From: Brevundimonas aveniformis DSM 17977
GTDB lineage: Bacteria > Pseudomonadota > Alphaproteobacteria > Caulobacterales > Caulobacteraceae
Direction: 5' to 3'
Length of the DNA: 64,000 bases
NCBI RefSeq assembly: GCF_000428765.1
Contig: NZ_AUAO01000002.1
Span: 248,001 to 312,000 of the forward strand
Shown: one piece after another, positions 62,156 to 64,000 of the stretch
Numbering within the stretch: the first letter of the stretch is position 1
How the letters are laid out: each line of letters starts with the position of its first letter
Notes under the pieces: model-generated
Databases searched by the model: none
What the model was told of the DNA's origin: nothing
The model's input: the letters and a program-made list of their open reading frames with translations, nothing else
Position numbers and translations under genes: made by a program

Positions 62156-64000
62156 ATGAGCGACCGCTCCCCAGGCCATGGCCCGTCGCGCGTCACCGCC
62201 GTGCTCGGGCCGACCAACACCGGCAAGACCCATCTGGCGGTCGAGCGGATGTGCGGGCATGCCTCGGGCATGATCGGCCTGCCGCTGCGCCTCTTGGCGC
62301 GGGAGGTCTATGACCGGGTCGTGGCCCTCAAGGGCAAGGCGTCCGTCGCCCTGATCACCGGCGAGGAGAAGATCGTCCCCGGTCGGCCCAGCTATTGGGT
62401 GTCGACGGTCGAGGCGATGCCGCTGGAACGGTCGGTCGATTTCCTGGCCGTCGACGAAATCCAGCTGGCCGCCGACCCGGCGCGCGGCCACATCTTCACC
62501 CACCGCCTGTTGAATGCGCGGGGCCGGTTCGAGACCATGTTCCTCGGCGCCGGGACGATGGAACCGCTGATCCGGCGTCTCTTGCCGGATGTCCATATCG
62601 AGACGCGCGACCGGTTCTCGACCCTGACCTATGCCGGCCCGCGGAAGCTGACCCGCCTGCCGCCGCGCAGCGCCGTGGTCGCCTTTTCCGCCGATGCCGT
62701 CTACGCCATCGCTGAGCTCATTCGCCGTCAGAGGGGCGGGGCCGCCGTGGTCATGGGCGCGCTCAGCCCCCGCACCCGCAATGCCCAGGTCGAGCTGTAT
62801 CAGTCAGGAGAGGTGGACTTCCTGGTCGCCACCGATGCCATCGGCATGGGCCTGAACATGGACGTCGATCACATCGCCTTCGCCGCCCTGCGAAAGTACG
62901 ACGGCAAACGCACCCGCTGGCTGGCCCCGCCCGAGGTCGGCCAGATCGCGGGCCGGGCAGGGCGCTTCACCCGCGACGGCACATTTGGCGTCACCGGCGA
63001 CTGCGACGACATGGACGCCGATCTGGTCGAGGCGGTCGAGAACCATGACTTTGAACCCGTCCCCGCCATCGAATGGCGTTCGGGCCGGCTGGACCTGACG
63101 ACCCTGCCGAACCTGATGGCCTCGCTGGCCCGCCCGCCTGAGCGTCAGGACCTGCGCCTGGCCGCCGAGGCGCTGGACGAAACCACCCTGCGCCGCCTCG
63201 CTGCCGACGCTGATATCGCCGCGGCCTGCCGCGACCGGTCAAAACTGATCAAGCTGTGGGACGCCTGCCAGATCCCCGACTTCCGCAAGACCAGCCTGGA
63301 CGAGCACCTGCGCCTCGTGCGCGAGGTGTTCGAGGCCCGGACCGGCCCCGGCCACCGGCTGTCCGAAGACTGGATCGCTCCCCAGTTCGCCGCGCTGAAC
63401 TCAACCGCCGGCGAGATCGACGTCCTGGCCGGGCGGCTGTCGCACATCCGCACCCTGGCCTATCTGGCCAACCGGCCCCAGTGGCTGACGAACACCGACC
63501 ACTGGCGCGGCGAAACTCAGGCGCTTGAGGAGCGCCTCTCCGACGCCCTGCACGAACGGCTCAAGGCCCGCTTCGTCGATCGCCGCACCTCGGTCCTGAT
63601 GCGGGCTCTGAAAGACAGCTCCGTCCATGCCCAGGTGTCCGACGCCGGCCAGGTTACCGTTGAGGGCGAGACGGTCGGCACCCTCGATGGCCTGGTCTTT
63701 GTCAGCGAGGCGGCGACCACAACGGTCGCCGACCGCACCCTCAGGACCGCCGCCCGCCGGGCGGTTGAGCCTGAGGTTGTCCGCCGCCTGGGGGCCTTGG
63801 CCGCCGATCAGGACAGCGCCTTCGATCTTTTGCCGGACGGCACCATCACCTGGAACGGAACCGCCGTCGCGGCGCTTGCTAAGGACGCCCGGCCGTTCCA
63901 GCCCCGCGCCCGCCTATTTGGCGAGCTGGGTGCCGCCCCCGCCCGCGAGCGCGCAGTGCGCCGGGTCGAGGCCTATCTGGCCGCCGAAAGTGCCCGCCGG
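62156..64000 (+). CDS. SUV3-like RNA/DNA helicase (partial at the right edge)
   Basis: The frame is open for 615 codons to the window edge. Motif I GPTNTGKTHLAVERM, motif II DEIQ (in LAVDEIQLA), GAGTMEPLI, DFLVATDAIGMGLNMDVD, and motif VI QIAGRAGRFTRD mark it as the alphaproteobacterial relative of mitochondrial SUV3. The C-terminal part has the SUV3-type helical region (EVFEARTGPGHRL onward). Likely an ATP-dependent RNA helicase. ATG 62156 gives a normal start. The end is missing. Confidence 0.92.
   Translation, partial: MSDRSPGHGPSRVTAVLGPTNTGKTHLAVERMCGHASGMIGLPLRLLAREVYDRVVALKGKASVALITGEEKIVPGRPSYWVSTVEAMPLERSVDFLAVDEIQLAADPARGHIFTHRLLNARGRFETMFLGAGTMEPLIRRLLPDVHIETRDRFSTLTYAGPRKLTRLPPRSAVVAFSADAVYAIAELIRRQRGGAAVVMGALSPRTRNAQVELYQSGEVDFLVATDAIGMGLNMDVDHIAFAALRKYDGKRTRWLAPPEVGQIAGRAGRFTRDGTFGVTGDCDDMDADLVEAVENHDFEPVPAIEWRSGRLDLTTLPNLMASLARPPERQDLRLAAEALDETTLRRLAADADIAAACRDRSKLIKLWDACQIPDFRKTSLDEHLRLVREVFEARTGPGHRLSEDWIAPQFAALNSTAGEIDVLAGRLSHIRTLAYLANRPQWLTNTDHWRGETQALEERLSDALHERLKARFVDRRTSVLMRALKDSSVHAQVSDAGQVTVEGETVGTLDGLVFVSEAATTTVADRTLRTAARRAVEPEVVRRLGALAADQDSAFDLLPDGTITWNGTAVAALAKDARPFQPRARLFGELGAAPARERAVRRVEAYLAAESARR

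Overview
The window is a 64 kb piece of a GC-rich alphaproteobacterial chromosome. The gene set points to Caulobacterales, most like Brevundimonas or a close relative (inference, not proven). The markers are a class I lysyl-tRNA synthetase, a short HPr kinase beside ChvG/ChvI, DUF2794 and DUF6165 proteins, a SUV3-like helicase, AccD placed between trpA and folC, and paired OmpA proteins. There is no prophage, transposase, CRISPR array or rRNA operon. Coding density is high and most genes form short operons with 1-8 nt overlaps.

Layout. 0-2.5 kb: the end of alanine dehydrogenase, then a reverse-strand fatty-acid/acyl-CoA pair (SDR and thiolase). 2.7-9.4 kb: envelope sugar genes (rmlB, rmlD, ugd, a GNAT) around two tandem OmpA porins with very long proline linkers. 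9.5-15 kb: an OmpA-type lipoprotein, a 2OG-Fe(II) oxygenase, monofunctional transglycosylase, an M2 peptidase lipoprotein and two thioesterase-fold proteins. 15-17.6 kb: an uncharacterised cluster of two paralogous small helical proteins, two paralogous membrane proteins and an S24-type repressor. 17.6-26.5 kb: lysS, then rsmC-like, rsuA-like, trpF-trpB-trpA-accD-folC. 26.6-33.5 kb, reverse strand: ctpA, an EnvC-like factor, rlmH, rsfS, nadD, obgE, arfB and a lipoprotein. 33.6-37 kb: a pair of amidohydrolases, DUF167 and YggT. 37.2 kb: tRNA-Ala(CGC). 37.3-42.9 kb, reverse strand: a lipoprotein, an ArsC-like protein, a TPR hydroxylase, HPr, EIIA-Man, HprK, ChvG and ChvI. 43-46.6 kb, divergent: a second two-component system with a DegP-like protease. 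46.9-52.7 kb: DUF2794, Bax inhibitor-1, thpR, a CitE-like lyase, a COG3650 lipoprotein, an orphan C5 DNA methyltransferase and an M23 peptidase. 53-56.8 kb: ydbH-ynbE-ydbL. 56.9-60.2 kb: a hydrolase and a glycosyltransferase/DUF6165/heptosyltransferase-type group. 60.3 kb: infC. 61.3 kb: an outer-membrane barrel. 62.2 kb to the end: a SUV3-like helicase, cut by the window edge.

The dominant theme is the cell envelope: outer-membrane proteins, peptidoglycan synthesis and remodelling, surface sugars, phospholipid transport and two envelope-sensing two-component systems. Housekeeping translation and tryptophan/folate/fatty-acid genes fill the middle. The points most worth following are the 15-17.6 kb paralog cluster with palindromes at its ribosome binding sites, gene conversion between the OmpA pair, an infC start at ATT, an rsfS gene without a standard start codon, loss of the AccD zinc ribbon, and a relic of a second thiolase gene.
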